Shown here: positions 7,331-15,711 of the stretch, in pieces
Layout: each line of letters begins with the position of its first letter
Position numbering within the stretch: position 1 is the stretch's first letter
Assembly (NCBI GenBank): GCA_964385645.1
Contig: CAYLPT010000122.1
Coordinates: forward strand, 1-37,028
From: CAYLPT01 sp964385645
GTDB taxonomy: Bacteria > Armatimonadota > Hebobacteria > Hebobacterales > Hebobacteraceae
Reading direction: 5' to 3'
DNA length: 37,028 nt
Notes under the pieces: model-generated
The model's input: only the letters and a program-made list of their open reading frames with translations
Databases searched by the model: none
Told to the model about the DNA's origin: nothing
Made by a program: the position numbers and the translations under genes

Positions 7331-9345
7331 GGGACCTCGTGCGATACCTCGCCGGCTATGCGCTCGATTCCTTTCGCGAGCGGGTGACGGGCCAGGACTT
7401 CCGAGACGCGGGGGTGCGGCGTCTCCTCGTCGTGCCAGGCCCGGGGGGAGCGAAGGAGGCGGCGCGCCGGCTGTTCCCGGGCGTGGAGGTGAGCGAGCTG
7501 CGTCGGCCGGCGGGGCTCTGGGAGATCCGCCGCGGGCGCTTCGACGCGGTCCTGATCCCGATGGCGGGAGGGGGGTGGCGGAACCGGATCCTCGGCTTGC
7601 TGAGCGGCGCGCGACACAAGGTCCTCGTCCCTTCGCCCGACTACTGCTACCGCCTGGGGATGAGGCGGGGGCCGCCGGTGCTGCTGTGGACGATAGTGGA
7701 TCGCTTCCTCGTGGCGCCGCTCGCGCTGGCCTGGCTGGCGCTGGCAGCGCTGTGGCTCCACACCTCCGGTGTGGCGGGCAGGGCCCGGGAGGCGGAGACG
7801 CTCGGCCGGCCGCCGGCCGGGGTGCTGCTCATCCGGCTGCTGCCGGCGGACCAGTTCCTGGCGCTGCTGCGGCGGGTTCGAGAGCGTTGGCCCCAGGCGC
7901 GGGTGTCGGTCATGCTCGCCTCCGCGGAGGGGGAGGCCCAGGTGCGCGCGGCGGCCGATGAGGCCATCTGCACCAGCGGGATGTCCGCGTGGCAGGCGCT
8001 GCGGCGCGTCCGCGCCGCAGCGGCGGACCTCGTCCTCCTCGCGGGTGGGGCCGCCTACGCAGGCCGGCCGACGCTGTGGAAGGGATTGCTGGCGGCCCGC
8101 CTGTCTGGCGCGCGGGTGCGGAGGAACTGGGAGGTAGGCGACGACCTGGCCGGTCGCCCACTCGGCGAGGTGGCGCGGCGTGAGCTCGCGGGGGCGCCGC
8201 GTCGGCTGTGGGCGCGGGGGCCGGGCCGTGTGACGGCTGCCCTGGGTAGGCTGCGGGCCAGGCGCGCCTACCGCCGCAGGCCCCGGCGCGGCCCGGAGCT
8301 GGTGCAGGTCGGCATCACGGCGGCCTGCAACTACCACTGCCTCATGTGCCCGTTCCACAATCCGGCGGTGGACCCGCAGCACCGGGAGTCGGAGCTGCCG
8401 CGCCTGTCCTGGGAGGCGTTCGCTCGCCTGCTGGGCGACCTGCGGCGGATGGGGACGGAGGCGGTGGACATCTGCGGGAGCGGGGAGCCGCTGGTTCACC
8501 CCGACGGGATGGACATGATCGGGCTCGCGCGCGAGCTCGGCTTCCGGGTCACGCTGGCGACCAACGCCGCCCTGCTGACGGAGGAGCGCGCTCGGCATCT
8601 AGTGGATATCGGGCTGCTCCGGATGCATGTGAGCATCAACGCGGGGACCCCCGCCACCTATGCACAGATGCACCCGGGGGCGGAGCCGGCCACCCTGGAG
8701 CGGATAGTGGGCCGCCTGCGGGAGATGGCCGAGTACGCGGACGCGCAGGCGAGGCGCCGCGTCGAGGTGGAGTACTCGGCGGTCTTGACGCGGCTGAACA
8801 TGGGCGAGATCGTGGAGATGGTGCGGGCTGCGGCCCAGGCGCGCGCGGCGTGGTTCATGCTGATCCAGATGGGCCGGCTGACCCTGCCCCCGAGTGAGGA
8901 GCTGAACGAGCTGCTGCTCCCCAGGTCGGAGGACTGGCCGGCGGTCAGGCGGCAGGTGGCCGAGGCGGCCGCGCTGGCCGCCGAGTTGGGGATCCAGACG
9001 AACCTCGAGGCCCTGCTCGCGGGGGCGAGCGAGGCGGGGACGCGGTCGGTGTACGAGCGGGTGCCCTGCTACATGGGGCACGACTTCGCGCTGGTGTTGG
9101 CGGATGGGCGGGTATTCTTCTGCTGCCACTGCTCGCGGCCCCTGGGAGACCTGCGCGAGGAGGGCTTCGCCGCGATCTGGAACTCCAGGACCTACCAGCG
9201 GGCGAGGCAGCAGGCGATGGCGCTGCCCAGGACGCGGAAGGCGCCACCCGCCTGCATGTGTTTCCACGCCTGCTGTCACGTGGCCCAGAACCTGGCGGTG
9301 CACGAGAGGCTGCACGGGCGCCAGGCGGTGGAGGCGGCGCTGTGA
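7327..9345 (+). CDS. Two half-GT9-like domains fused to a radical SAM/SPASM-like protein
   Basis: A 672-aa protein with an unusual architecture. Residues about 29-115 and 158-285 are two half-Rossmann domains of the GT9-like module found elsewhere in the operon; the first has RGRFDAVLI and ILGLLSGAR and is followed by a membrane helix at about 119-147. From about residue 322 comes a radical SAM domain with the CxxxCxxC cluster motif at Cys334, Cys338 and Cys341, then the GEP motif (GSGEPLVHP). The C-terminus is Cys-rich (Cys581, 599, 600, 602, 643, 645, 649, 650), like SPASM/twitch auxiliary-cluster domains. It should cleave S-adenosylmethionine and act on an unknown substrate, perhaps a sugar or lipid in glycan assembly. 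It has GTGA overlaps with both neighbours. The enzyme family is secure; substrate and reaction are not known. Confidence 0.86.
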   Translation: MRDLVRYLAGYALDSFRERVTGQDFRDAGVRRLLVVPGPGGAKEAARRLFPGVEVSELRRPAGLWEIRRGRFDAVLIPMAGGGWRNRILGLLSGARHKVLVPSPDYCYRLGMRRGPPVLLWTIVDRFLVAPLALAWLALAALWLHTSGVAGRAREAETLGRPPAGVLLIRLLPADQFLALLRRVRERWPQARVSVMLASAEGEAQVRAAADEAICTSGMSAWQALRRVRAAAADLVLLAGGAAYAGRPTLWKGLLAARLSGARVRRNWEVGDDLAGRPLGEVARRELAGAPRRLWARGPGRVTAALGRLRARRAYRRRPRRGPELVQVGITAACNYHCLMCPFHNPAVDPQHRESELPRLSWEAFARLLGDLRRMGTEAVDICGSGEPLVHPDGMDMIGLARELGFRVTLATNAALLTEERARHLVDIGLLRMHVSINAGTPATYAQMHPGAEPATLERIVGRLREMAEYADAQARRRVEVEYSAVLTRLNMGEIVEMVRAAAQARAAWFMLIQMGRLTLPPSEELNELLLPRSEDWPAVRRQVAEAAALAAELGIQTNLEALLAGASEAGTRSVYERVPCYMGHDFALVLADGRVFFCCHCSRPLGDLREEGFAAIWNSRTYQRARQQAMALPRTRKAPPACMCFHACCHVAQNLAVHERLHGRQAVEAAL

Positions 9346-11999
9346 AGCACGTGCTCATCTGCGGCGCGGCCGGCTTCACGAACCTCGGGGACGACGCCAT
9401 CCTCTGGGGGATGCTCACCCAGCTCGGCGAGGCGGCCCCCGGGCGGCCCGTCGTCGTCGCCGGGGGACCGGAGCTGGCAGGGGTCACGTCCCCCTTTGGG
9501 GCCCGCGCCCTGTCGTATGAGGCGCGGGCCGAGCTCGCGCGAGCGATCGAGGACGCCGCGCTGGTGGTGCTGGGCGGCGGCGGGATGCTCTATGATTTCG
9601 GCTACGACGCCGACCTGCGGCGCTTCCTCACCGACCCGCCCGATCGTCAGTGGCTGTACGAGCTCGCCAAGATCGCCGCCGCCGCGAGGGCTGCGGGGCG
9701 GCCGGTGATGCTGTATGGCGCAGGGGCGGGGCCGCTGCACACCGAGGCGGCGCGGCGCGCGGCACGCTTCCTGTGCGAGCAGGCGCAGGCGATCACCGTG
9801 CGGGACTGCGGTTCGCGGGAGGTCCTGGGCGCCTGCGGGGTGCCGCCGACGCGCGTGCACATCTCGGCCGACCCGGCAGTGGTGGTCGAGCCGGCCGCCA
9901 CGGAGGCCGCTGACGCGGTTCTGGGACGCGCCGGCGCGGCCGGTTTACCTCGGCCATGGGTGGCGGTGAATCTCCGGCCGTGGTACCGCTTCGCCGGGCC
10001 GGAGTCCGCGGCCGAGGAGCGAGGGGACGAGCTGGATCGGCTGATCGCGCGCGCCGGCGCGCTGATCCGCGGGGTGCGAGAGCGCCTGGGGGGCGCCGTG
10101 CTGCTGCTGCCCCTCCAGCGGATGTATGACGATGACCGCGTGGTGCTGGAGCGGGCGGCGGCGGCAGCGGAAGGGGCGGCCGTGACGCTGGAGCCGCCGA
10201 CCTCGCCGCCGGAGCTGGCGGCCTTGATGTCGCGCTGCGACCTGGTGGTCGCCATGCGGCTCCACGCGCTCGTGCTGGCGCTGAGCGCCGGCACGCCCTT
10301 CCTCGCCATCTCCTACGGCCGGAAGGTCGAGGAGTTCGCCGCAGCGGCAGGGCTGGGTGAGCACGTCATCTCCGCCGATGACCTCGATGTCGAGCGAGCG
10401 CTCTCCTCCTGTGAGCGTTTGCTGAGCGATCGCGCATCGGCGGCCGCGGCGCTGGCCGGCACGCGCAGCGAGCTGCGGGAGGCGGCCAGGCTGTCGGCAG
10501 AGCTGGCTGGGCGTGTTCTGGCGGGCGACGCGGCAGTGGGCCGCGCGCACGTCGCGCACAGAGTCGCCCCGGCGGCAGGCGGGCCGGAAGCGGCGAACCC
10601 ACGGGTGCTCATGCAGACCCGGCCGGACTACCGCGAGCGGCCAGGCGGCGATGTGCTCCAGCTGGAGGAGGTGCAGCGGGCCCTGCGCGGGCAGGGCGTC
10701 ACGGTGGATCTCAGCGCGCAGCAGTCGCCCGACCTGGGCCCCTACGACCTAGTGCACGCGATCAACCTGGACCGGCCCGAGGAGGCGTACCGACACTGCC
10801 TGAACGCGCTGGCGCAGGGCCGGCCGATCGCCCTCTCTCCGGTGCACACCGACATGAGCGAGTTCATGGAGTGGGGCGATCCCGACTACTGGCACCTGCC
10901 CGACCCGGCCGAGGGAGCGCCCGAGCCGCGCCCCGCGCCCCCCCAGGACCCCATCGAGGAGCGGCGGCGGGCCTTGCGCCACCTCCAGCGGCAGCTTGTC
11001 GTGGACTGGGCGACCGTGTACCTGCCGAACGCGCAGTCCGACGCGGAGTACCTCAGCCGCACCTTTGGGATGGACCTGACGCGGACGGTGGTGGTGCCGC
11101 ACGGCGTCCGCGGGATGTTCTTCGAGGCGCGGCCGGAGCGCTTCGTCGCCCGCTATGGCCTGCGCGACTTCGTCATGTGCGCTGGCCGAGTGGAGACGCG
11201 CAAGAACCAGCTTGGGCTGGTGGCGGCCCTGCGAGGAACGGGTATCTCTCTGGTGATCGTGGGGCAGGCTAACCCGGAGGAGTACCGCGAGCTCTGCCGG
11301 CGCTACGCGGACGAGCGCGTCGTGTTCCTGGACGCGCTGCCCCAGGAGGAGCTGGCCTCGGCCTACGCCGCCGCGAAGGTGCACGCTCTGCCTAGCTGGT
11401 TCGAGGTCCCGGGGCTGGTGAGCCTGGAGGCGGCGGCCGCGGGGTGCAACGTGGTCTCGACCGACCGGGGCTCCGCGCGCGACTACCTCGGCGACATGGC
11501 CTGGTACTGCAATCCGCGGGACATCGGCTCCATCCGGGCGGCCGTGCTGGCGGCCTACGAGGCCCCGCGGTCGGAGCGGCTCCGCGAGCACATCCGCCAC
11601 AGCTTCACCTGGGAGCGCGCGGCGGAGCGGACCCTGGAGGGCTACCGGCTCGCTGTCGCCATCCACGAATCGCGGGCCGAGCCTGGGCGAGAGGCGGCGG
11701 CCGCGGCCGCCCTCCGGCAGCATGCCGACTGGGTGGCCCGACTGGCGGCCGACCGCGCCTACGAGGCCCAGCGCGCGGCGGACTGGGCGCGAGAGGCCGA
11801 GGAGTGGGCGCGGGCCGCGGAGCGCAGAGGCCGCGAGTTGGAGGAGCGGCTGGCAGAACTGGCGGCGGAGCTGGACCGGGTCACCTCGCGGCGGCTGTAC
11901 CGGTTGTCGGCGGCGGTGGCGCGCGCCGGCTGGGGGGTGTTGCGGCGGCTGGGGTATAGCAGGGGCGGGCAGACAGGCGGCGGGAAGGTGGTGCCGTGA
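9342..11999 (+). CDS. Polysaccharide pyruvyltransferase-like + GT4 fusion with coiled-coil tail
   Basis: An 885-aa fusion. Residues 1 to about 390 match the polysaccharide pyruvyl transferase family (CsaB/WcaK-like), with the glycine-rich opening GAAGFTNLGDDAIL, VVLGGGGMLYDFG and the RLHALVLALSAGTPFLAISY block. This family adds pyruvate ketals to glycans. From about residue 419 a GT4 glycosyltransferase follows, with CAGRVETRKNQ and the donor loop around PSWFEVPGLVSLEAAAAGC. Residues about 777-845 form a charged Ala/Glu/Arg coiled coil. The end (847-871, VTSRRLYRLSAAVARAGW) is nearly repeated at the end of the next protein. The GTG start overlaps the previous stop. It could pyruvylate and extend the same chain; some family members have other roles, so pyruvylation is inferred. 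Confidence 0.88.
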   Translation: MKHVLICGAAGFTNLGDDAILWGMLTQLGEAAPGRPVVVAGGPELAGVTSPFGARALSYEARAELARAIEDAALVVLGGGGMLYDFGYDADLRRFLTDPPDRQWLYELAKIAAAARAAGRPVMLYGAGAGPLHTEAARRAARFLCEQAQAITVRDCGSREVLGACGVPPTRVHISADPAVVVEPAATEAADAVLGRAGAAGLPRPWVAVNLRPWYRFAGPESAAEERGDELDRLIARAGALIRGVRERLGGAVLLLPLQRMYDDDRVVLERAAAAAEGAAVTLEPPTSPPELAALMSRCDLVVAMRLHALVLALSAGTPFLAISYGRKVEEFAAAAGLGEHVISADDLDVERALSSCERLLSDRASAAAALAGTRSELREAARLSAELAGRVLAGDAAVGRAHVAHRVAPAAGGPEAANPRVLMQTRPDYRERPGGDVLQLEEVQRALRGQGVTVDLSAQQSPDLGPYDLVHAINLDRPEEAYRHCLNALAQGRPIALSPVHTDMSEFMEWGDPDYWHLPDPAEGAPEPRPAPPQDPIEERRRALRHLQRQLVVDWATVYLPNAQSDAEYLSRTFGMDLTRTVVVPHGVRGMFFEARPERFVARYGLRDFVMCAGRVETRKNQLGLVAALRGTGISLVIVGQANPEEYRELCRRYADERVVFLDALPQEELASAYAAAKVHALPSWFEVPGLVSLEAAAAGCNVVSTDRGSARDYLGDMAWYCNPRDIGSIRAAVLAAYEAPRSERLREHIRHSFTWERAAERTLEGYRLAVAIHESRAEPGREAAAAAALRQHADWVARLAADRAYEAQRAADWAREAEEWARAAERRGRELEERLAELAAELDRVTSRRLYRLSAAVARAGWGVLRRLGYSRGGQTGGGKVVP

Positions 12000-13105
12000 A
12001 GATAAGCGTGGTCGTGCCGACACACAACCGGAGCGAACTCCTGCGGCGAACGCTCGCCGGCCTGCTGGAGCAGAGCGCGCCGGCGGGCAGCTACGAGATC
12101 GTGGTGGTGGACGACGGCTCGACCGATGACACCCCGCAGGTGATCCAGGAGAGCGCCCGCCTCGCCGCGGGGCGGCTCCGGCAGCTCCGGCAGGACGCCA
12201 AGGGCCCCGCCGCCGCCCGCAACCTGGGGGTGAGGGAGGCCAAGGGTCGGCTCATCCTGTTCACGGGCGATGACTGCCTGCCGGACCGGCGGCTCATCGA
12301 GGAGCATCTCAAGGCCCACCGCGAGGAGGGCGACGTGGGGGTGATCGGCCACATCACCTGGCACCCGGACCTGGAGGTCACGCCCTTCATGGCCTTCCTG
12401 GAGGACGGCGTGCAGTTCGGGTTCAGGAAGATCAAGGACCCGCACGATGTCTCCTTCTGGCACTGCTACTCGTCCAACCTGTCTCTCTCCCGCCGGTGGC
12501 TCGAGAAGGTCGGCGGCTTCGACGAGGATTTCAAGCACGCGGCGTGGGAGGATATTGAGCTGGGATACCGCCTGCACCAGCGGGGCCTGCGGCTGGTGTA
12601 CCGGCCCCAGGCCGTCACATACCACCACCATCCGACGACGCTCGAGCGCTACCTGGTGCGGCAGCGGATCGCGGGCCGGTCGGCGGCCCTGTTCTACCGG
12701 AAGCACCCCGAGGTGGCGGAGGACCTGGGCATCGCGCACGCGGCGCGGCCCATCGCGGGCAAGCGGTTCTACCTGGTGCTGATGGAGTACGCCTTCGCGG
12801 TGGGCGTCCGGGAGGGGCTGCTCGGCGAAGGGGCGGAGGTGGAGGACGAGTCCGCCGCCCTGTGGCGGGACCCGGGCTTCGCGCAGAGCGGCCGCGCCTG
12901 GATCCACGAGGTGTTCGGGGGCGACGACCCGGTGCGGATGGAGCTGGTGCGGGCGCGGCGGGACCTGGAGGAGCTCCGCCAACTCAGGCAGGAGTACGAG
13001 GCGGTGACGTCGCGGCGGCTCTATCGGATCTCGGAGGCGGTCGCCAAGGCCGGGTGGAGAGTGCTCAGGGCGCTCGGCCTGGGCCGCCGGCGCAGGGCGG
13101 GCTGA
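11996..13105 (+). CDS. GT2 glycosyltransferase with conserved C-terminal tail
   Basis: A 369-aa GT2 enzyme. The nucleotide-binding front is ISVVVPTHNR then VVVDDGSTDDTP; the metal-binding site is TGDDCLPD; the acceptor/catalytic segment is WEDIELGYRLHQRG. It inverts configuration when transferring a sugar from a nucleotide donor. A short coiled coil near residues 315-336 leads to the tail at 337-361 (VTSRRLYRISEAVAKAGW), almost identical to that of the preceding protein. The GTG start shares bases with the previous stop, and its stop overlaps the next ATG by one base (TGATG). Substrate unknown. Confidence 0.91.
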   Translation: MKISVVVPTHNRSELLRRTLAGLLEQSAPAGSYEIVVVDDGSTDDTPQVIQESARLAAGRLRQLRQDAKGPAAARNLGVREAKGRLILFTGDDCLPDRRLIEEHLKAHREEGDVGVIGHITWHPDLEVTPFMAFLEDGVQFGFRKIKDPHDVSFWHCYSSNLSLSRRWLEKVGGFDEDFKHAAWEDIELGYRLHQRGLRLVYRPQAVTYHHHPTTLERYLVRQRIAGRSAALFYRKHPEVAEDLGIAHAARPIAGKRFYLVLMEYAFAVGVREGLLGEGAEVEDESAALWRDPGFAQSGRAWIHEVFGGDDPVRMELVRARRDLEELRQLRQEYEAVTSRRLYRISEAVAKAGWRVLRALGLGRRRRAG

Positions 13106-14076
13106 TGCCGGTGGTCTCGGTCGTGGTGCTGAACTGGAACGGGGCGCACCTGCTGCCCACCTGCCTGGACTCGCTCAGGGTGCAGACGCTGCGGGACCAC
13201 GAGCTCATCGTCGTGGACAACGGCTCCACGGACGGCTCCCTCGAGCTGCTGGCCGAGCGCTACCCGGAGGCGAAGGTGATGCGGTTCCCGCGCAACATGG
13301 GCTTCTGCATCGCCATGAACGCCGGGATGCGCGCGGCCCGGGGTGAGTTCGTCTTCTCCCTGAACAACGACACCGAGCTCGATCCCCGCTGCCTCGAGGA
13401 GACGGTGGCGGCGATGCGCGCCGACCCGGGGCTGGGGATCGCGGCCACGAAGATGGTCTACTACGACGATCCGGGGCTCATCAACTCGGCCGGGCATGCC
13501 TGCAATGGGGAGGGCATAGTGGTGGACATCGGCCGCGGGCTGCCCGACAGCGAGTGGTTCAGCCGGCCCCGCGAGGTGTTGGGCGCCTGCGCGGGGGCCT
13601 GCCTCTACCGTAAGGCCATGCTCGACGAAGTGGGCCTCTTCGACCCCGACTTCTTCATCAGCTATGAGGACATTGATCTGGGCTGGCGGGCCCAGCTCGC
13701 CGGGTGGCGGGCGCGCTACGTCCCCACTGCGCTGGTGCGCCACCGGGAGGGGGTGACCCGGCGCATCCAGAGCCGCGGCTCCCTGTTCCTGGCGGCCAGG
13801 AACAACGTGTGGGTGTGGACGAAGGACTGGCCGCTGACGATGCTGCTGCGGCATCTGCTGCCGATCTGGCGCGGGTGGCGGGCGCGGCTACGCTGGTTGG
13901 TCGCCTGCGGATATGGGGCCTCCGCGCCGCTCGCCGTGGGGAGCGCGCTGTTGCTGAGCCCTCGCATGATCCTGCGTCGCCGGCGCATCCAGGGCCGCCG
14001 TCGGGTCGGGGTAGAGCGCTTTGCCGAGCTGCTCTCGCTGGGGGAGCGCCACACCCGCACTCCCCCGGAGGACTGA
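13105..14076 (+). CDS. GT2 glycosyltransferase (rhamnosyltransferase-like)
   Basis: A 323-aa GT2 protein of the WbbL/rhamnosyltransferase-like type. It has VSVVVLNWNGAHLLPTCL, VVDNGSTDGS, RNMGFCIAMNAGM, the metal site NNDTELD and the late motif SYEDIDLGWRAQLAGW. A hydrophobic stretch close to the C-terminus may hold it at the membrane. I use the ATG at 13105 because GT2 homology starts there and it overlaps the previous stop; the longer open frame is antisense noise. Donor sugar is unknown; rhamnose is common for this subfamily but not provable here. Confidence 0.91.
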   Translation: MPVVSVVVLNWNGAHLLPTCLDSLRVQTLRDHELIVVDNGSTDGSLELLAERYPEAKVMRFPRNMGFCIAMNAGMRAARGEFVFSLNNDTELDPRCLEETVAAMRADPGLGIAATKMVYYDDPGLINSAGHACNGEGIVVDIGRGLPDSEWFSRPREVLGACAGACLYRKAMLDEVGLFDPDFFISYEDIDLGWRAQLAGWRARYVPTALVRHREGVTRRIQSRGSLFLAARNNVWVWTKDWPLTMLLRHLLPIWRGWRARLRWLVACGYGASAPLAVGSALLLSPRMILRRRRIQGRRRVGVERFAELLSLGERHTRTPPED

Positions 14077-14078
14077 GC

Positions 14079-14645
14079 GTGGGCCCACGGATCGGTGTCA
14101 TCGGGCTGGTGCCGGCGCGGCGGTTCGCGCGATTCCTCGAGGGGCTGAGGGCGCGCTACCCGCAAGCCGCGTTGACCGCCATCATCGGCTCCCCGGAGCT
14201 GCGGGTGGGCGACGCAGCGCAGGAGTACCTGCTCTGGGGCGAGCTGGGCGCACGGGGGCTGGTACGGGAGGTGCGACGCCGCCGACTGGACCTGCTTGTG
14301 CTCGCCTACAACCGGGACTACGCTGGCACCCTGACCTACTGGAAGGCGCTCGCCCTCGTGCTGGTCTCGCGCGCAGGGGGGCTGCTTTTCTGCGAGGACG
14401 CCCGGCTGCCCGACCCGGCCTCTCTGCAGGCCCTGGGCCGGCCGCGGGCGCTCGCGCACGCGCTGCTGGGGACGGCCTGGACCATGGTGGCGCAGCCCCT
14501 GGCGTACCTGGCCCGGGAGGCCGCGATCATCGCGCTGAGCCTGCCGCTGGGGCTGGTGCTGCTGGCGATCGTGGCCGTAGACCTGGCGGATGCGAGCGTG
14601 GGAGCCCTCACCCGCCGCAGAAGGAACCTCGTCCGGCAGCGATGA
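14079..14645 (+). CDS. Stand-alone half-GT9-like protein with C-terminal membrane helix
   Basis: A 188-aa protein, not a recognised named family. Residues 1-110 look like the N-terminal half of a GT9 heptosyltransferase: an opening strand (IGVIGLVPARR), a LRARYPQAALTAIIG segment, RRRRLDLLVLAYN, then KALALVLVSRAGG. The C-terminal donor-binding half of GT9 is missing; instead there is a long hydrophobic region at about residues 140-172. It therefore probably cannot act as a full glycosyltransferase by itself. It starts with GTG two bases after the preceding stop. It may be a membrane-bound partner or scaffold for the glycosyltransferases, but this is inference from context and from the related module in four neighbouring genes. 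Confidence 0.72.
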   Translation: MGPRIGVIGLVPARRFARFLEGLRARYPQAALTAIIGSPELRVGDAAQEYLLWGELGARGLVREVRRRRLDLLVLAYNRDYAGTLTYWKALALVLVSRAGGLLFCEDARLPDPASLQALGRPRALAHALLGTAWTMVAQPLAYLAREAAIIALSLPLGLVLLAIVAVDLADASVGALTRRRRNLVRQR

Positions 14646-14682
14646 ACCTACCCGACAGATATTGGCACCGAGGGCATGACCT

Positions 14683-15711
14683 ATGCGGGTGGTGGTGACC
14701 GGCGCCGCGGGCTTCATCGGGAGCCATGTGGCCGAGGGACTGCTTGCGGCCGGCCACCAGGTAGTGGCCATAGACGACCTGAGTGGCGGGTTCAGGCGCA
14801 ACATCCCCGCCGGGGCCCATTTCCGCCAGGTTGACCTGCGGGACGCCGAGGCCACCGCACGCGCGATCGCCGACGACCCACCCGACCTCCTCTGCCACCT
14901 GGCGGCCAACGCCCGCGAGGGCGCCTCCCAGTTCCAGCCGCGGGATGTCTGTGGCCGCAACCTGATGGCCTACGCCAACGTGCTGGTGCCGGCGATCCGC
15001 TCAGGGGTGAAGAAGGTCGTGCTGTACAGCTCCATGGCGGTCTATGGGGAGCAGCCTCCGCCCTTCGACGAGCGGCTGCCGCGGCAGGCCGTGGACATCT
15101 ACGGGGTGAACAAGGCGGCTATGGAGCACATCACCGAGATCCTCGCCGAGGTCCACGGCTTCAGCTACACGATCCTGCGGCCGCACAATGTCTTCGGCGA
15201 GCGCCAGAGCCTCCGCGACCGATTTCGCAACGTCGTCGCCATCTTCATGAACCGCATCATGCGCGGCGAGCCCGTGCACATCTACGGCGACGGCGAGCAG
15301 CAGCGGGCCTTCAGCTACATCGGCGACTCGCTGCCCGCCTTCCTGCGGGCGGCGGAGCTGCACCCCGAGCTGGACGGCGAGATCGTGAACGTCGGCGGCA
15401 AGGACCCGGTGACGGTGAACGAGCTGGCGAGTATGGTCGCCGCCGAGTTCGGCGTCACCCCCGAGATCGTCTACCTGCCCGACCGCCCTCGCGAGGTGAA
15501 GCACGCGTACTGCACGTGGGAGAAGTCGGTGCACCTGCTCGGCTACGAGGAGCGCTTCGGCCTCGGGGAGGGGATCCGCCGCATGGCCGCCTGGGCGAAG
15601 GCCCTCGGGCCCCAGCCCTGGGCTGAGGAGGAGCTGGAGCTGCCCAGCGACAAGGCGCCCCGCATCTGGCTCGCCGCCGAAGGCGCTGCCGAGGAATCCA
15701 GCGAGCCGTGA
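14683..15711 (+). CDS. NAD-dependent sugar epimerase/dehydratase (extended SDR)
   Basis: A 342-aa extended short-chain dehydrogenase of the UDP-glucose 4-epimerase/GDP-mannose dehydratase type. The NAD site is TGAAGFIGS (Gly7, Gly10, Gly13). The active site has SSMAVYG and Tyr140xxxLys144 (YGVNK). The motif RPHNVFGERQ and the late FSYIGD are typical of UDP-hexose epimerases. It likely supplies a nucleotide sugar such as UDP-galactose or a derivative for the surrounding glycosyltransferases. The ATG at 14683 is preceded by GAGGG with 8-base spacing. Its stop overlaps the next GTG. Exact specificity is not assignable. Confidence 0.92.
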   Translation: MRVVVTGAAGFIGSHVAEGLLAAGHQVVAIDDLSGGFRRNIPAGAHFRQVDLRDAEATARAIADDPPDLLCHLAANAREGASQFQPRDVCGRNLMAYANVLVPAIRSGVKKVVLYSSMAVYGEQPPPFDERLPRQAVDIYGVNKAAMEHITEILAEVHGFSYTILRPHNVFGERQSLRDRFRNVVAIFMNRIMRGEPVHIYGDGEQQRAFSYIGDSLPAFLRAAELHPELDGEIVNVGGKDPVTVNELASMVAAEFGVTPEIVYLPDRPREVKHAYCTWEKSVHLLGYEERFGLGEGIRRMAAWAKALGPQPWAEEELELPSDKAPRIWLAAEGAAEESSEP

